Part shown: one piece after another, positions 16,179 to 23,907 of the stretch
Numbering within the stretch: the first letter of the stretch is position 1
How the letters are laid out: each line of letters opens with the position of its first letter
Source: Chlamydiales bacterium
GTDB taxonomy: Bacteria; Chlamydiota; Chlamydiia; Chlamydiales; JAAKFR01
Assembly: GCA_022601635.1 (NCBI GenBank)
Contig: JAJACG010000014.1
Coordinates: 76,608-108,923 of the forward strand
Direction: 5' to 3'
Length of the DNA: 32,316 bases
Program-made: the position numbers and the translations under genes
Notes under the pieces: model-generated
What the model saw: only the letters and a program-made list of their open reading frames with translations
Databases searched by the model: none
Told to the model about the DNA's origin: nothing

Positions 16179-17253
16179 CTAGAAGAGCAATGTTTTCTAC
16201 GTGGGGGGTCTGTGGGAACTGATCTACAGGTTGTAAAAAAGTTACTTGATGAGAGTCAAACTTAGCTATATCTCTCGCTTGACTCCTAGGATTGCAAGAA
16301 ACATATATAATTCTTTTGAATTTCTGCAGCTTCTCAACAGCCTTCCCAAGACCCGCTCTTGGAGGATCCACAATCACACAATCCGCATCTGGCAGCTCCT
16401 CCTGCTTCTCAACATCGGCGATCTGAACCTCCATATTCTGTACACCGTTGAGATCAATATTCTCCTGCGCTCCCGGCACAATCTCCATCCCAATCACCCG
16501 CTTCACAAGCGAACTACAGAAAATTCCAATGGAGCCTGTCCCACAGTAAAGATCCAGCAGAGTATCCCCCTCAACTAATTCAGCAATCTTATCATAGAGC
16601 CTCTGGGCCTGCACAGTATTGGGCTGGAAAAAAGTCGATGGATAGATTCTAAAGCGGTAGTCCCCCAACAGCTCCTCAATATAAGGTGTTCCCGAAATCA
16701 ACTCCTCTTCAAACCTCGTCGGCACACCCTTTTGAATAATCTGCCTTCTTAGAATCACAGAGTCGAGATCTAGATCAAAGTCAGGAATCGGATCATGCCC
16801 AGCAACAGTCAACACCGCCATCTTCTGACCCGTATTGACGCCCTCTCTAAGCATCAAAGTGCGCAGCTGCCCACGATCTGCAGGAGGAAAGTAGGCTTCA
16901 ATATCATGACTCCCCCACCAGTCGTATACCTCTTGCAGCGTCTCAATAAACCAGGGCTGCGTGATGTGACACTCCTCGAGCGTGACAACCCGTCCTCTCT
17001 TTTTGCGCATCATCAGCCCCAAAAAGCGCTCGCCCGCCTTATCTTGCGAAAAGGAGAACTCCATCTTGTTACGCCACCCCCACTCATCCTCACAACCCAA
17101 AATAGGCTCAATAGAGCAGTCGGGGAAGAGATTACGGATCATCTCCTCCTTCTGCTCTAACTGAAAATCGTAGGAAACTTTTTGAAGGGTGCAGCCACCA
17201 CAGGAACCAAAGTGCTGGCAGCGCGCTGTTGTCAATTCATCACAAAAGGTCAT
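16168..17253 (-). CDS. rlmD: 23S rRNA (uracil-5-)-methyltransferase, RlmD/RumA family
   Basis: By family this enzyme methylates C5 of a uridine in 23S rRNA with SAM. The 361-residue product lacks the N-terminal TRAM domain of E. coli RlmD but keeps the 4Fe-4S cysteines C12, C18, C21 and C95 (RCQHFGSCGGC, EECHI). The SAM-binding motif is LLDLYCGTGSIGIF, with VIVDPPRAGL after it. The catalytic Cys is in YVSCNPRSQARD and the general base in PQTPHVENIALLE. It corresponds to the rumA/ygcA gene next to hctA in Chlamydia. The start overlaps the upstream gene's stop as TAATG. The last residues and stop codon (ERH-stop) are read from the terminal repeat of copy E. Exact target uridine unproven; another TrmA-family specificity is possible. 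Confidence 0.9.
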   Translation of the reverse strand: MTFCDELTTARCQHFGSCGGCTLQKVSYDFQLEQKEEMIRNLFPDCSIEPILGCEDEWGWRNKMEFSFSQDKAGERFLGLMMRKKRGRVVTLEECHITQPWFIETLQEVYDWWGSHDIEAYFPPADRGQLRTLMLREGVNTGQKMAVLTVAGHDPIPDFDLDLDSVILRRQIIQKGVPTRFEEELISGTPYIEELLGDYRFRIYPSTFFQPNTVQAQRLYDKIAELVEGDTLLDLYCGTGSIGIFCSSLVKRVIGMEIVPGAQENIDLNGVQNMEVQIADVEKQEELPDADCVIVDPPRAGLGKAVEKLQKFKRIIYVSCNPRSQARDIAKFDSHQVTFLQPVDQFPQTPHVENIALLERH

Positions 17254-18071
17254 TATATTCTATCTATCTCGTCCATTCGACTCCCAAATGCTTCAGCAGC
17301 TCTAGTCAGGCTATCAGCACCTGCTTTAAAGGCTGCGGCAGACTCTTGAACCTTCACTACTTCATCCTTTAAAGTAGCTATCTGCGCCTTCATATTACTA
17401 AAGTCATCAGATACTCCATTGACCAGCTGGCGGAAATTTTCCAAGCTTTGGCCAAGCGCCTCACGCTCTGTCTCCAAACCAGCTAGCGATTGGCCTAACT
17501 CCTCGCTATTGATCTCATCTACAACTGCATCTTGAGCACTACGAACATCACTCAAATGGTGTAAGAAAGCCTCGGTTTTTGTTTTATATTCCTCATAGAG
17601 TGCCTTAACTCCCTCAAATTTTGCAACAGCTGCGCTTAATTCCTGCTGAGCTTGCTGCAGCTCCTCAAGTTGCTTCTTCTCCTGCTCTTGAAAGCCTTGA
17701 ACTTGTACTCGAAGCTGCTCTTTTAGTGTACTAAGCTCATCCATCTCCCCTTCAAGGCGCGTCACCGTCTTTTCCAGATCTCCCTTCTCCTGCTGCAGCT
17801 GTGTGATCTGCTCTGACAGCACTTTTTCAGGTCGAATCTGGCGTATACGCCATAGAGCAACCAACATAATCAGCGTCGCACCAGCAAAACCGCCACCAAA
17901 AAACTTGAAATTCATTGCAAAGGATGAAATTGAACCAACTGCACTACAAAAACTCCCACCTCCCAACATGCTATCTTCCCAAAAACAGCGATTTTGCTGC
18001 GCTTGCTCCGCAGCCACAGCTGCCCCTGCCGCCATCCCTGAGAGAGTTTCGGTGCTTCCATTAATCGCCAT
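17253..18071 (-). CDS. Membrane-anchored coiled-coil protein, possible inclusion-membrane or effector-like protein
   Basis: The 272-residue product has a Gly/Ala-rich N-terminus, a hydrophobic stretch at about residues 41-74 (ending FAGATLIMLVALW) and then a basic stop-transfer RIRQIRPEK. Nearly all the rest (about 84-268) is predicted heptad-rich coiled coil (LSEQITQLQQEKGDLEKTV onwards) and rich in Gln/Glu. No enzymatic motif is seen. A good ribosome-binding site (AAGGGG) precedes the ATG. The gene overlaps the upstream coiled-coil gene by 11 bases and rlmD by one base, so all three are co-translated. The one-sided hydrophobic domain with a long cytosolic-type coiled coil resembles some chlamydial Inc proteins, but less clearly than its upstream neighbour. 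Family not recognised. Confidence 0.7.
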   Translation of the reverse strand: MAINGSTETLSGMAAGAAVAAEQAQQNRCFWEDSMLGGGSFCSAVGSISSFAMNFKFFGGGFAGATLIMLVALWRIRQIRPEKVLSEQITQLQQEKGDLEKTVTRLEGEMDELSTLKEQLRVQVQGFQEQEKKQLEELQQAQQELSAAVAKFEGVKALYEEYKTKTEAFLHHLSDVRSAQDAVVDEINSEELGQSLAGLETEREALGQSLENFRQLVNGVSDDFSNMKAQIATLKDEVVKVQESAAAFKAGADSLTRAAEAFGSRMDEIDRI

Positions 18072-18918
18072 CTGTAATCCCCTTCTTTAATAGAGCTGTA
18101 TAGCGAGGTTTATCCTCTTTTTCTAGAAGCTTGCCCACTTTGATATAGTCAGCTTGAGTCAGTAACTCCTGCATCTTTTCCTCTGCTTTCTGTATCAGCT
18201 GCTCTGTTGCTTGTTGCCCCATAGTAGCAGATGCCTTCAACTCTTTTGTATTTTGATCCCATGTATCATCCATCTTATCAGAGGTGTTCACCACCTCCAT
18301 CATCGCACGCATCTTCACTATCAGCTGCTTCATCAAAGAGGTGAGCGTCTGCATCCTTTCAGTAGACTGAGTCAGTTGAGTCAAACGCTGCACCTGCGCC
18401 TGAATATCTTCATCCTCCTCACCTAAAAGTGTAATCACTTCCTGGATGTCATCGCGAGTCGCATCAAAAGTCGCCGTCAACTGCGCTTCAGACTGCCGCA
18501 ACCTCTCCTCAACTGACTCCAGGTTGTTGGTTAGCTCATCAACTTGACGCCCCCGTTCCTCTAACTGCGCCTCCATCTGATTGATGATCGCTTGCAAATC
18601 ATCCCCCTCCTGATCAATTGCAGCAGCCGTCAGATCAAGTGCTCCTGTTGTCTGCCCGATCGAATCACTAATATCACTCAACTGCTTATTGATGTAGTAT
18701 TTGTTGATCAGACAAGCAGCTGGAATCGAAAGAAGTGCAGCCGTTCCAGTGCAAATCGTATAGGGGAAAAGAGAGCTATTTCGCTGCATTGTCAAATAGA
18801 GAAGTGCCGCAAAAGCTACTGTGGAAACAACTCCTACAGTCATATAGATTTTGGTGGACCAGTGCGCCTTTTCTAAGTTGCAACCAGCCAGCTGTGTTCC
18901 GCAAAACGTACATGCCAT
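18061..18918 (-). CDS. Inc-like protein: bilobed hydrophobic domain plus long coiled coil
   Basis: The 285-residue product has a short N-terminus with three cysteines (CTFCGTQLAGC). Two hydrophobic helices follow, at about 24-42 (IYMTVGVVSTVAFAALLYL) and 53-72 (YTICTGTAALLSIPAACLI), separated by about 10 residues. A long coiled coil (about 78-190, for example QMEAQLEERGRQVDELTNNL) and another helical region follow. The close pair of helices near the N-terminus followed by coiled coil is the defining layout of chlamydial inclusion-membrane proteins such as IncA, which are exported by type III secretion into the vacuole membrane. Sequence similarity to IncA was not tested, so the call is architectural. 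It is the middle gene of a run between hctA and rlmD. No good ribosome-binding site is visible. Confidence 0.75.
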   Translation of the reverse strand: MACTFCGTQLAGCNLEKAHWSTKIYMTVGVVSTVAFAALLYLTMQRNSSLFPYTICTGTAALLSIPAACLINKYYINKQLSDISDSIGQTTGALDLTAAAIDQEGDDLQAIINQMEAQLEERGRQVDELTNNLESVEERLRQSEAQLTATFDATRDDIQEVITLLGEEDEDIQAQVQRLTQLTQSTERMQTLTSLMKQLIVKMRAMMEVVNTSDKMDDTWDQNTKELKASATMGQQATEQLIQKAEEKMQELLTQADYIKVGKLLEKEDKPRYTALLKKGITDGD

Positions 18919-18950
18919 GCATTGTTCTTAACGGAAATTTAAAATTTAAA

Positions 18951-19277
18951 TCAACTTTTTTTCCAAAAATAGATTAGCGCGAAAGCGCCGCAAAGTGTGG
19001 CAATGATGCCAAGAGTCATGAACCAGTTGGACATGGTTTGATAATGATTGGCTTCCATTTCGCCTGCATCGATACGGCGATCCGCTTGATTAGCGACGAT
19101 TTCGCCGGCAGGAGCGCTATATTCGGAGAGACTCGAGAGGCGACGTATTGTAGAGACTCCCTCTCTTGCTTGCTCGATCTGTCCCCGCCCATCATCAACT
19201 TGGCTTTGAATAACCGATGAGGTGATGATGAGACCGATTCCGACCAATAAAACAATAGTTGCAACGATATTTTTCAT
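18951..19277 (-). CDS. Small protein with a transmembrane helix at each end
   Basis: The 108-residue product has a hydrophobic helix at residues 4-22 (IVATIVLLVGIGLIITSSV), a charged and polar middle (about 25-82, helical, QIEQAREGVSTIRRLSS), and a second helix at 86-104 (FMTLGIIATLCGAFALIYF) capped by KKS. Both ends would lie in the cytoplasm with the middle outside, or the reverse. The family is not recognised. It lies 32 bases upstream of the Inc-like gene in the same direction and just after the hctA terminator, so it probably starts the operon leading to rlmD. A ribosome-binding site is not obvious. It could be a partner of the two coiled-coil membrane proteins, but that is only suggested by position. 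Confidence 0.65.
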   Translation of the reverse strand: MKNIVATIVLLVGIGLIITSSVIQSQVDDGRGQIEQAREGVSTIRRLSSLSEYSAPAGEIVANQADRRIDAGEMEANHYQTMSNWFMTLGIIATLCGAFALIYFWKKS

Positions 19278-19280
19278 GAT

Positions 19281-19313
19281 AAAAAGGGTGTGGGGAGCAG
19301 TTTGCTCCCCACA
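19281..19313 (-). terminator. Rho-independent terminator of hctA
   Basis: An 11-bp perfect stem, TGTGGGGAGCA with TGCTCCCCACA around a GTT loop, starts 9 bases beyond the hctA stop. On the minus strand it is followed by CCC and five T residues (A-run 19281-19285). Confidence 0.8.
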
Positions 19314-19321
19314 AAAAATGA

Positions 19322-19756
19322 TTACTTTCTTCTGCGAACTGTTCTGCGTGTAGTTGCGCGCTTTTTAGTTGCAGGTTTGCGCTTAGGAGCTGCTTTCTTT
19401 TTAGCAGCCGGCTTACGCTTAGGAGCAGCTTTTTTCTTTGTTGCAGCCTTACGCTTTGGTGCAGCCTTACGTTTTGGCGCAGCTTTACGCTTTGGTGCCG
19501 CCTTTCTCTTTGTCGTAGTCTTGCGTTTTGTAGCAGTCTTACGCTTAGGCGCCGCCTTCTTTTTCGTTGTCTTGCGTTTCGTACCAGAAGATTTCACTGA
19601 CTCTTTGCGGAAAACTTTTGAAATTTTCGCAAAAGCAATTGTGTGCTTGCGCACGCGCTGAGCCGCAGCTTTGTTGCCACCCTCTGCTTTATGCATGTCA
19701 TATGAAATTTCTTCGAGCAGCGCTCGCATCTTTTTAAATGTATCTTTGAGTGCCAT
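19322..19756 (-). CDS. hctA: Histone H1-like protein Hc1
   Basis: Hc1 condenses the chlamydial chromosome as reticulate bodies turn into elementary bodies. The 144-residue product has the conserved Hc1 N-terminus (MALKDTFKKMRALLEEIS ... GNKAAAQRVRKHTI ... KISKVFRKES). The tail from about residue 60 is almost only Lys, Arg, Ala, Pro and Thr in hexapeptide units of the KRKAAP type, binding DNA electrostatically. A very strong ribosome-binding site (AGGAGGAGGA, 19761-19770 on the plus strand) precedes the ATG, and the gene has its own terminator, so it is a monocistronic, highly expressed unit. In Chlamydia, hctA expression is late in the developmental cycle. Its position next to rumA/rlmD is conserved apart from the three intervening membrane-protein genes. 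The Hc1-type N-terminus argues against naming it hctB despite the repetitive tail. Confidence 0.95.
   Translation of the reverse strand: MALKDTFKKMRALLEEISYDMHKAEGGNKAAAQRVRKHTIAFAKISKVFRKESVKSSGTKRKTTKKKAAPKRKTATKRKTTTKRKAAPKRKAAPKRKAAPKRKAATKKKAAPKRKPAAKKKAAPKRKPATKKRATTRRTVRRRK
19325..19579 (-). repeat. Imperfect 18-bp tandem repeats coding the KRKAAP units of HctA
   Basis: Hexapeptide units (KRKAAP, KRKTAT, KRKPAA, KKKAAP and variants) run from residue 60 to the end. In DNA they appear as imperfect 18-bp repeats, most regular between residues about 83 and 105. Such arrays commonly change length by slippage or recombination. Confidence 0.85.
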
Positions 19757-19870
19757 TTATTCCTCCTCCTCAAAAAAAATGTTCATAACTTTCTGTTACG
19801 CCCAGTGTGAAGTTTTAGGCAACACATTTTTCTAGTTTTGTGACGCAAAATGGTGCATGATGGCATCTAT

Positions 19871-22800
19871 ATGAACTGGTATCACCTTCGTCTTATTGCT
19901 GTTTGGCTTCTTCTCGCCTCCTTTTTTTGGGAAGATGATGAGAAGGAAATCAAAGCGCTCCACCAGATGGCAGAAAGCGCCATGCGTGACAGTGATTACT
20001 TTTCTGCAATTGAGGCTTACTGCTCTTTGCTCAAACGGGTCGGACTGAAAGAGGGCAAGAAGAATTTTGTCACCTGGCAAACCTACATCGATATGGCAAT
20101 GCGTCTTGCAGAGGCTTATGCAGAGGCGGATGAGTGCGATGAGGGTGTGCGCGTTTTGAGTGAGCTATTAGAAAAAGAGCCGCCCCAGTCATTTGTACCG
20201 CGCATTCGCCTCTATAGAGCGAGGCTTACCTCTCAAGGCAGCCACCCTCAAGAGGCTTTTTTGGAGATGCAGAGTGTAATCGACAAGAACCGTGAGCATG
20301 ACTGGTCGCGTGAAGAGCTCTCTTTTTACCACGCACTTTGTTACGCCCTCGATGCGCAGTATGATGAAAATTTGCGCAAAGCGAAGAGGCTTGCAGCGAC
20401 CGGTTTTCACTCAGAAGCGATTCAGATCTATGAACAGGTTTTAGATGCCATCGTTGAGGGCTGCTTTCCCAAGGCGCGCCAAAATGAGATTTTGGAGAAG
20501 AAGCTGCGTTATCTGCTAGTTGAAACCAACTACCAACTAAAGCACTACGAAAAGTCTCTGCACTATTCACAGGTAGGTCTCGATGTGCAAAATGAGATCG
20601 ATCGCGAGATCATCTACTTGCAGGCTCTCTGTTATAAAGAGCGGCAGGAACTTGAAAAGGCTTTAGAGAGCTTTCAGAGCTATAGTGAAGGTGAGGGTCA
20701 TCACGTCGATCAGGCGCTTTTTGAGATTGGCTACCACTACTATACAAGTGGTAATAAGGTAGAGGCGGCACGCCACTTCCAAAGGTTGCAGAAGCCAGGT
20801 GGCAAAAAACCCACTATTGTGGCAGCAATTTATTTAGCAAAAATGCTGCTTGAAGAGGAGCGCTACAGCGATGTGGAGGCGCTCCTCAGCCCGCTCACAG
20901 TCAGTCTCTCCCCAACAGATGCTCTTCGCTGCGAATTAAGCTATCTTCGTGGTGAGGCTGCCTACGCTTTAGAAAACTATGTTGCCGCTAGTGAATTTTT
21001 CGATGCTGCTCTGCCAGCACGGGGCAGTGGAGGGTGGCGCCTTTCTGCTTTATATCGCTTGGGCTGGTGCTACCTGAAGTTGGGTGAGGATCCAAAATGC
21101 AGTCCCCAAGGCAGTCGCGACTTCTTCACAAGAGCGGAGGGGCTCTTCTTACGCTTGATGCCGACCAAAGAGGAGGAAGCTGCTGTATTGGCACTGGGGC
21201 GCCTCTATATTGTGCAGGACAAATCAAGTAGCAAAAGGAGGCTCGATGCGCTTTTTGAGGGGCGCAAGTTCTCCCTTCCTGGACGGCATGAGAGCGCCAT
21301 TTTGCTTGCTGAGGCTGAGACAGATTATGCTGCGAGTGAGAAGCTTTTTGAGGAGGCGTGTCACCCCCGCTTTGAGGTGTGCACTACCTACCCAAAGGCG
21401 TGGTATTTGCGCGGCCTCAACCACTTCCAGCATGGGCTAGAGAATCCCCTAGATGGAGAGGTCGCCTTTTCAAGCGCGACAAGCGCTTTTGAACAAGCTT
21501 TTTATCGCTATCGTGAGGTTGACCCTAAGGCTGCAGCGCGCATCTTGAAGTTGGAGGCAAAAGCTGATTTCTACCGCAATTCCCCCTCTACCTCACTCGT
21601 CTATTTGGAAGAGCTTTTGGAGCAGTATAATGAGAGCGCCGATGAGAAGGAGGAGACACTCTATTTGCGCGGCATGATCGCCTCTTCACTCTCTGATAGC
21701 ACGCTTGCTAAGGAGTGTTTGGGGCAGGTATGCGATCTCTTCCCTAAGGGGCGCTATGTGGATGATGCTCTTTTTGTTTTGGGTACGCTCCACTTTCAAG
21801 AGGACAATTTTGACAAGGCAGAAGAGCTCTTCTTGCGGCTCGCTCAAGGACATCCCGACTCCCCATTTGCTGGTGATGGCTGGTACTTTGCAGCGCAGGC
21901 AGCCCAGAAGCTGGGTAAAGATGCTAAACGCACAAGAAGACTGCGCAGACAGGTCTATGAAAACTATCCCTCATCGCAGTTTGCCTCTGAAGCCTACTTC
22001 CATCAATTTGCTTACTCGCAATATTTGGAGGGAGACCAGCGCGCAATGGAACATCTGGCACCCTTTTGTCAGCTCTTTCCTAAGTCACCTCTTGTTGTGG
22101 CTGTCAACTATTTGATGGGAAGAGCTGCTGATCTTGTAGAAAAGAAGCAGTGGTACTTCAAGGAGGCGATCCGCTCTTTTCACAGCTGCCAGCTCTTCGA
22201 TCCCTCAGCTATCTCCTTCCTCTACCACGCAAGATTAGAGCTTGCTTTGCTCTATAAGCTGAGAGAGGAGCCGCAAGAGGCGCTAAAAACTTTAGATCTA
22301 CTCTTACATGAACTTGCCAACGAGCACCATCCGCTTGCCTCCAAACTGCCAGAGCCTTTTAGTTTTTATGAGCGTGCGCAGTACGCCTTAGCACGCACCT
22401 ACTTGGAGCTCGATCAGCGCGGTAAGGCTCAGGAGGCTTTGGGTGAACTTTTGGAGTGCTACTCGAAGCGAGGCACAGACAAGAGCTACTTTTTGGCAGC
22501 AGCTTGGCGCGAAAATGGAAAGATTGCTGCAAATTGTGAAGATCACCAGACAGCATTGAGTTGCTTTGAATTGGCTCAGAGCTGTGGAGCGGCACTCTTT
22601 TCCGATGAAGAGAGTTTAGATTTGCTTTTACTACAAAGTGGCTGTTACCGTGCCAAGAGCGACTATGATATGGCGATGAAGTTGCTCTCAAAGGTGATCA
22701 ACGCTGATGTCGCCTCCGCTTTGAGGCTACGCGCCATGTATGAGCGAGCTGAAATCTATGAGATGCAAGAGCGCCCAGAGCTTGCCATCCGCCAGCTAGA

Positions 22801-22873
22801 ATCGATGGTGAAGATGGGGGGGCAATGGGCAGAGCTAGCAACAGAGAAACTTAAGGATAGCTATGGATATTAG
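19871..22873 (+). CDS. Exported tetratricopeptide-repeat protein linked to ExbB/ExbD
   Basis: The roughly 1000-residue product has an N-terminal hydrophobic signal or anchor (MNWYHLRLIAVWLLLASFF) and then helix-turn-helix TPR units throughout. Clear examples include SAIEAYCSLLKRVG, EAIQIYEQVLDAI, QALFEIGYHYYTSGNKVEAA, YVDDALFVLGTLHFQEDNFD and a final CYRAKSDYDMAMKLLSKVI. Such proteins act as periplasmic scaffolds. It overlaps exbB by 11 bases and so is co-translated with an ExbB-ExbD motor, similar in logic to CpoB of Tol-Pal or TonB-associated TPR proteins. That comparison is functional, not homology-tested. The start at 19871 puts the hydrophobic segment at the N-terminus; an in-frame ATG at 19850 is the alternative, and neither has a clear ribosome-binding site. 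Its position beside hctA suggests comparison with C. trachomatis CT744. Confidence 0.85.
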   Translation: MNWYHLRLIAVWLLLASFFWEDDEKEIKALHQMAESAMRDSDYFSAIEAYCSLLKRVGLKEGKKNFVTWQTYIDMAMRLAEAYAEADECDEGVRVLSELLEKEPPQSFVPRIRLYRARLTSQGSHPQEAFLEMQSVIDKNREHDWSREELSFYHALCYALDAQYDENLRKAKRLAATGFHSEAIQIYEQVLDAIVEGCFPKARQNEILEKKLRYLLVETNYQLKHYEKSLHYSQVGLDVQNEIDREIIYLQALCYKERQELEKALESFQSYSEGEGHHVDQALFEIGYHYYTSGNKVEAARHFQRLQKPGGKKPTIVAAIYLAKMLLEEERYSDVEALLSPLTVSLSPTDALRCELSYLRGEAAYALENYVAASEFFDAALPARGSGGWRLSALYRLGWCYLKLGEDPKCSPQGSRDFFTRAEGLFLRLMPTKEEEAAVLALGRLYIVQDKSSSKRRLDALFEGRKFSLPGRHESAILLAEAETDYAASEKLFEEACHPRFEVCTTYPKAWYLRGLNHFQHGLENPLDGEVAFSSATSAFEQAFYRYREVDPKAAARILKLEAKADFYRNSPSTSLVYLEELLEQYNESADEKEETLYLRGMIASSLSDSTLAKECLGQVCDLFPKGRYVDDALFVLGTLHFQEDNFDKAEELFLRLAQGHPDSPFAGDGWYFAAQAAQKLGKDAKRTRRLRRQVYENYPSSQFASEAYFHQFAYSQYLEGDQRAMEHLAPFCQLFPKSPLVVAVNYLMGRAADLVEKKQWYFKEAIRSFHSCQLFDPSAISFLYHARLELALLYKLREEPQEALKTLDLLLHELANEHHPLASKLPEPFSFYERAQYALARTYLELDQRGKAQEALGELLECYSKRGTDKSYFLAAAWRENGKIAANCEDHQTALSCFELAQSCGAALFSDEESLDLLLLQSGCYRAKSDYDMAMKLLSKVINADVASALRLRAMYERAEIYEMQERPELAIRQLESMVKMGGQWAELATEKLKDSYGY

Positions 22874-23501
22874 TCATTTAGCCAGATATTTCACAGAGTG
22901 GAATACAGTACTTGTTGTGATTGCTCTCTGCTCTTTGGTGAGCATGGCGATCTTTTTTGAGCGTCTCTTCTTTCTTCGCCGTGCGGAGATTGATGTGAAT
23001 AGTTTGATTATTCAACTGCGTCGCGCCCTTGGGGAGCAGAATTTGATGGAGGCGATTCGCACTTGTGAGGAGCGTGGCGGCTCTGTTTCCAATATTTTGC
23101 GCTGCGGTTTGATGAAGCATGAGAGGAGTCGCGAGGATATTGAGCAGGCGATGGAGACAGCGGGTTTGGCGGAGATTGCACGTTTGGAAAAGAATGCGCG
23201 CATTCTCTCAGTGATTGCGCATATTGCGCCACTGATTGGTCTTTTGGGGACGGTGATTGGCTTCATTCAAGCTTTTTCGGAGATGCGCGTTTCAGGATTG
23301 ATGGATATTTCGACGACACGTGTGGGTGAGGCGATGGAGTATGCGCTTGTGACTACAGCGGCGGGTTTGGTAGTGGCGATTCCAACAGTTGTTGCATACA
23401 ACTACTTGATCAGCCGCATCCATGCGATCACACTGGAAATGCAGATCACCTCCTCTGAGGTAGTAGATCTGCTCACACATCGGGAGAGCTATGCGCTTTA
23501 A
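22863..23501 (+). CDS. exbB: MotA/TolQ/ExbB proton-channel family protein
   Basis: The 212-residue inner-membrane protein has three spans: about residues 15-36 (TVLVVIALCSLVSMAIFF), about 112-135 (SVIAHIAPLIGLLGTVIGFI) and about 160-182 (LVTTAAGLVVAIPTVVAYNY). The central APLIGLLGTVIGFIQAF motif and the TRVGEAMEYALVTTAAGL segment are diagnostic of the ExbB/TolQ family, which uses the proton gradient with ExbD/TolR to drive an envelope-spanning partner. An AAGGA ribosome-binding site lies 5 bases before the ATG inside the TPR gene. It overlaps the TPR gene by 11 bases and exbD by 11 bases. ExbB versus TolQ cannot be settled from sequence reading alone. Confidence 0.92.
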   Translation: MDISHLARYFTEWNTVLVVIALCSLVSMAIFFERLFFLRRAEIDVNSLIIQLRRALGEQNLMEAIRTCEERGGSVSNILRCGLMKHERSREDIEQAMETAGLAEIARLEKNARILSVIAHIAPLIGLLGTVIGFIQAFSEMRVSGLMDISTTRVGEAMEYALVTTAAGLVVAIPTVVAYNYLISRIHAITLEMQITSSEVVDLLTHRESYAL

Positions 23502-23907
23502 GAGTTCACTCAAGCCGACAAGCGCTCTGGTTGATCTCACACCACTGGTTGATGTGGTTCTTTTGATGTTGGTCTTTTTTCTGGTCACCTCTGATATTTT
23601 ACCACTCAAGTCACTCAATATTTCGCTGCCCCAGATGGATCTACCCGCTCCACCGAGAACGACGCAGGTGCTAGTTGTGATGGATGCACAAAATGTGATC
23701 TATGTGGGGAGTCGCAAAGAGATTGTCGACCTCAGCTCTTTCAAAGAGACGCTTTTGCGGGAGATTGAAAAATTGCCAGCGCAGTCGGATAAAACGGTTG
23801 TGCTCAGCGTGGATAAAAATGTCGATTATGGCGACTTTTTGCGCCTATTTTCGGCAGCACAAGAGGCCAATGTGAAGTTACGCCTATGTTACGCTTCATA
23901 CGAATAG
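23491..23907 (+). CDS. exbD: ExbD/TolR family protein
   Basis: The 138-residue product has a short basic N-terminus and one membrane span, LTPLVDVVLLMLVFFLVTSD, which carries the essential membrane Asp (LVDVV) used in proton conduction. A periplasmic domain follows, ending in the usual VVLSVDKNVDYGDFLRLFSAAQEANV segment. It works with ExbB as the motor stator-like complex. GGGAG lies a few bases before the ATG. It overlaps exbB by 11 bases and the TonB-like gene by 22 bases, so stoichiometry is likely kept by translational coupling. Confidence 0.92.
   Translation: MRFKSSLKPTSALVDLTPLVDVVLLMLVFFLVTSDILPLKSLNISLPQMDLPAPPRTTQVLVVMDAQNVIYVGSRKEIVDLSSFKETLLREIEKLPAQSDKTVVLSVDKNVDYGDFLRLFSAAQEANVKLRLCYASYE

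Noticed and set aside
19325-19579. CRISPR array suspected from regular repeats
   Set aside because: The repeats are imperfect, contiguous 18-bp units without spacers and code for the HctA tail.
19290-19661. Plus-strand open frame opposite hctA
   Set aside because: Mirror image of the hctA repeats, giving an artificial Leu/Phe/Ala repeat protein; the minus strand has the Hc1 N-terminus and a strong ribosome-binding site.
19756-19871. Promoters between hctA and the TPR gene
   Set aside because: Several weak -35/-10-like pairs exist (for example TTGCCT with GTAACA at 17 bases on the minus strand), none clearly better than chance.
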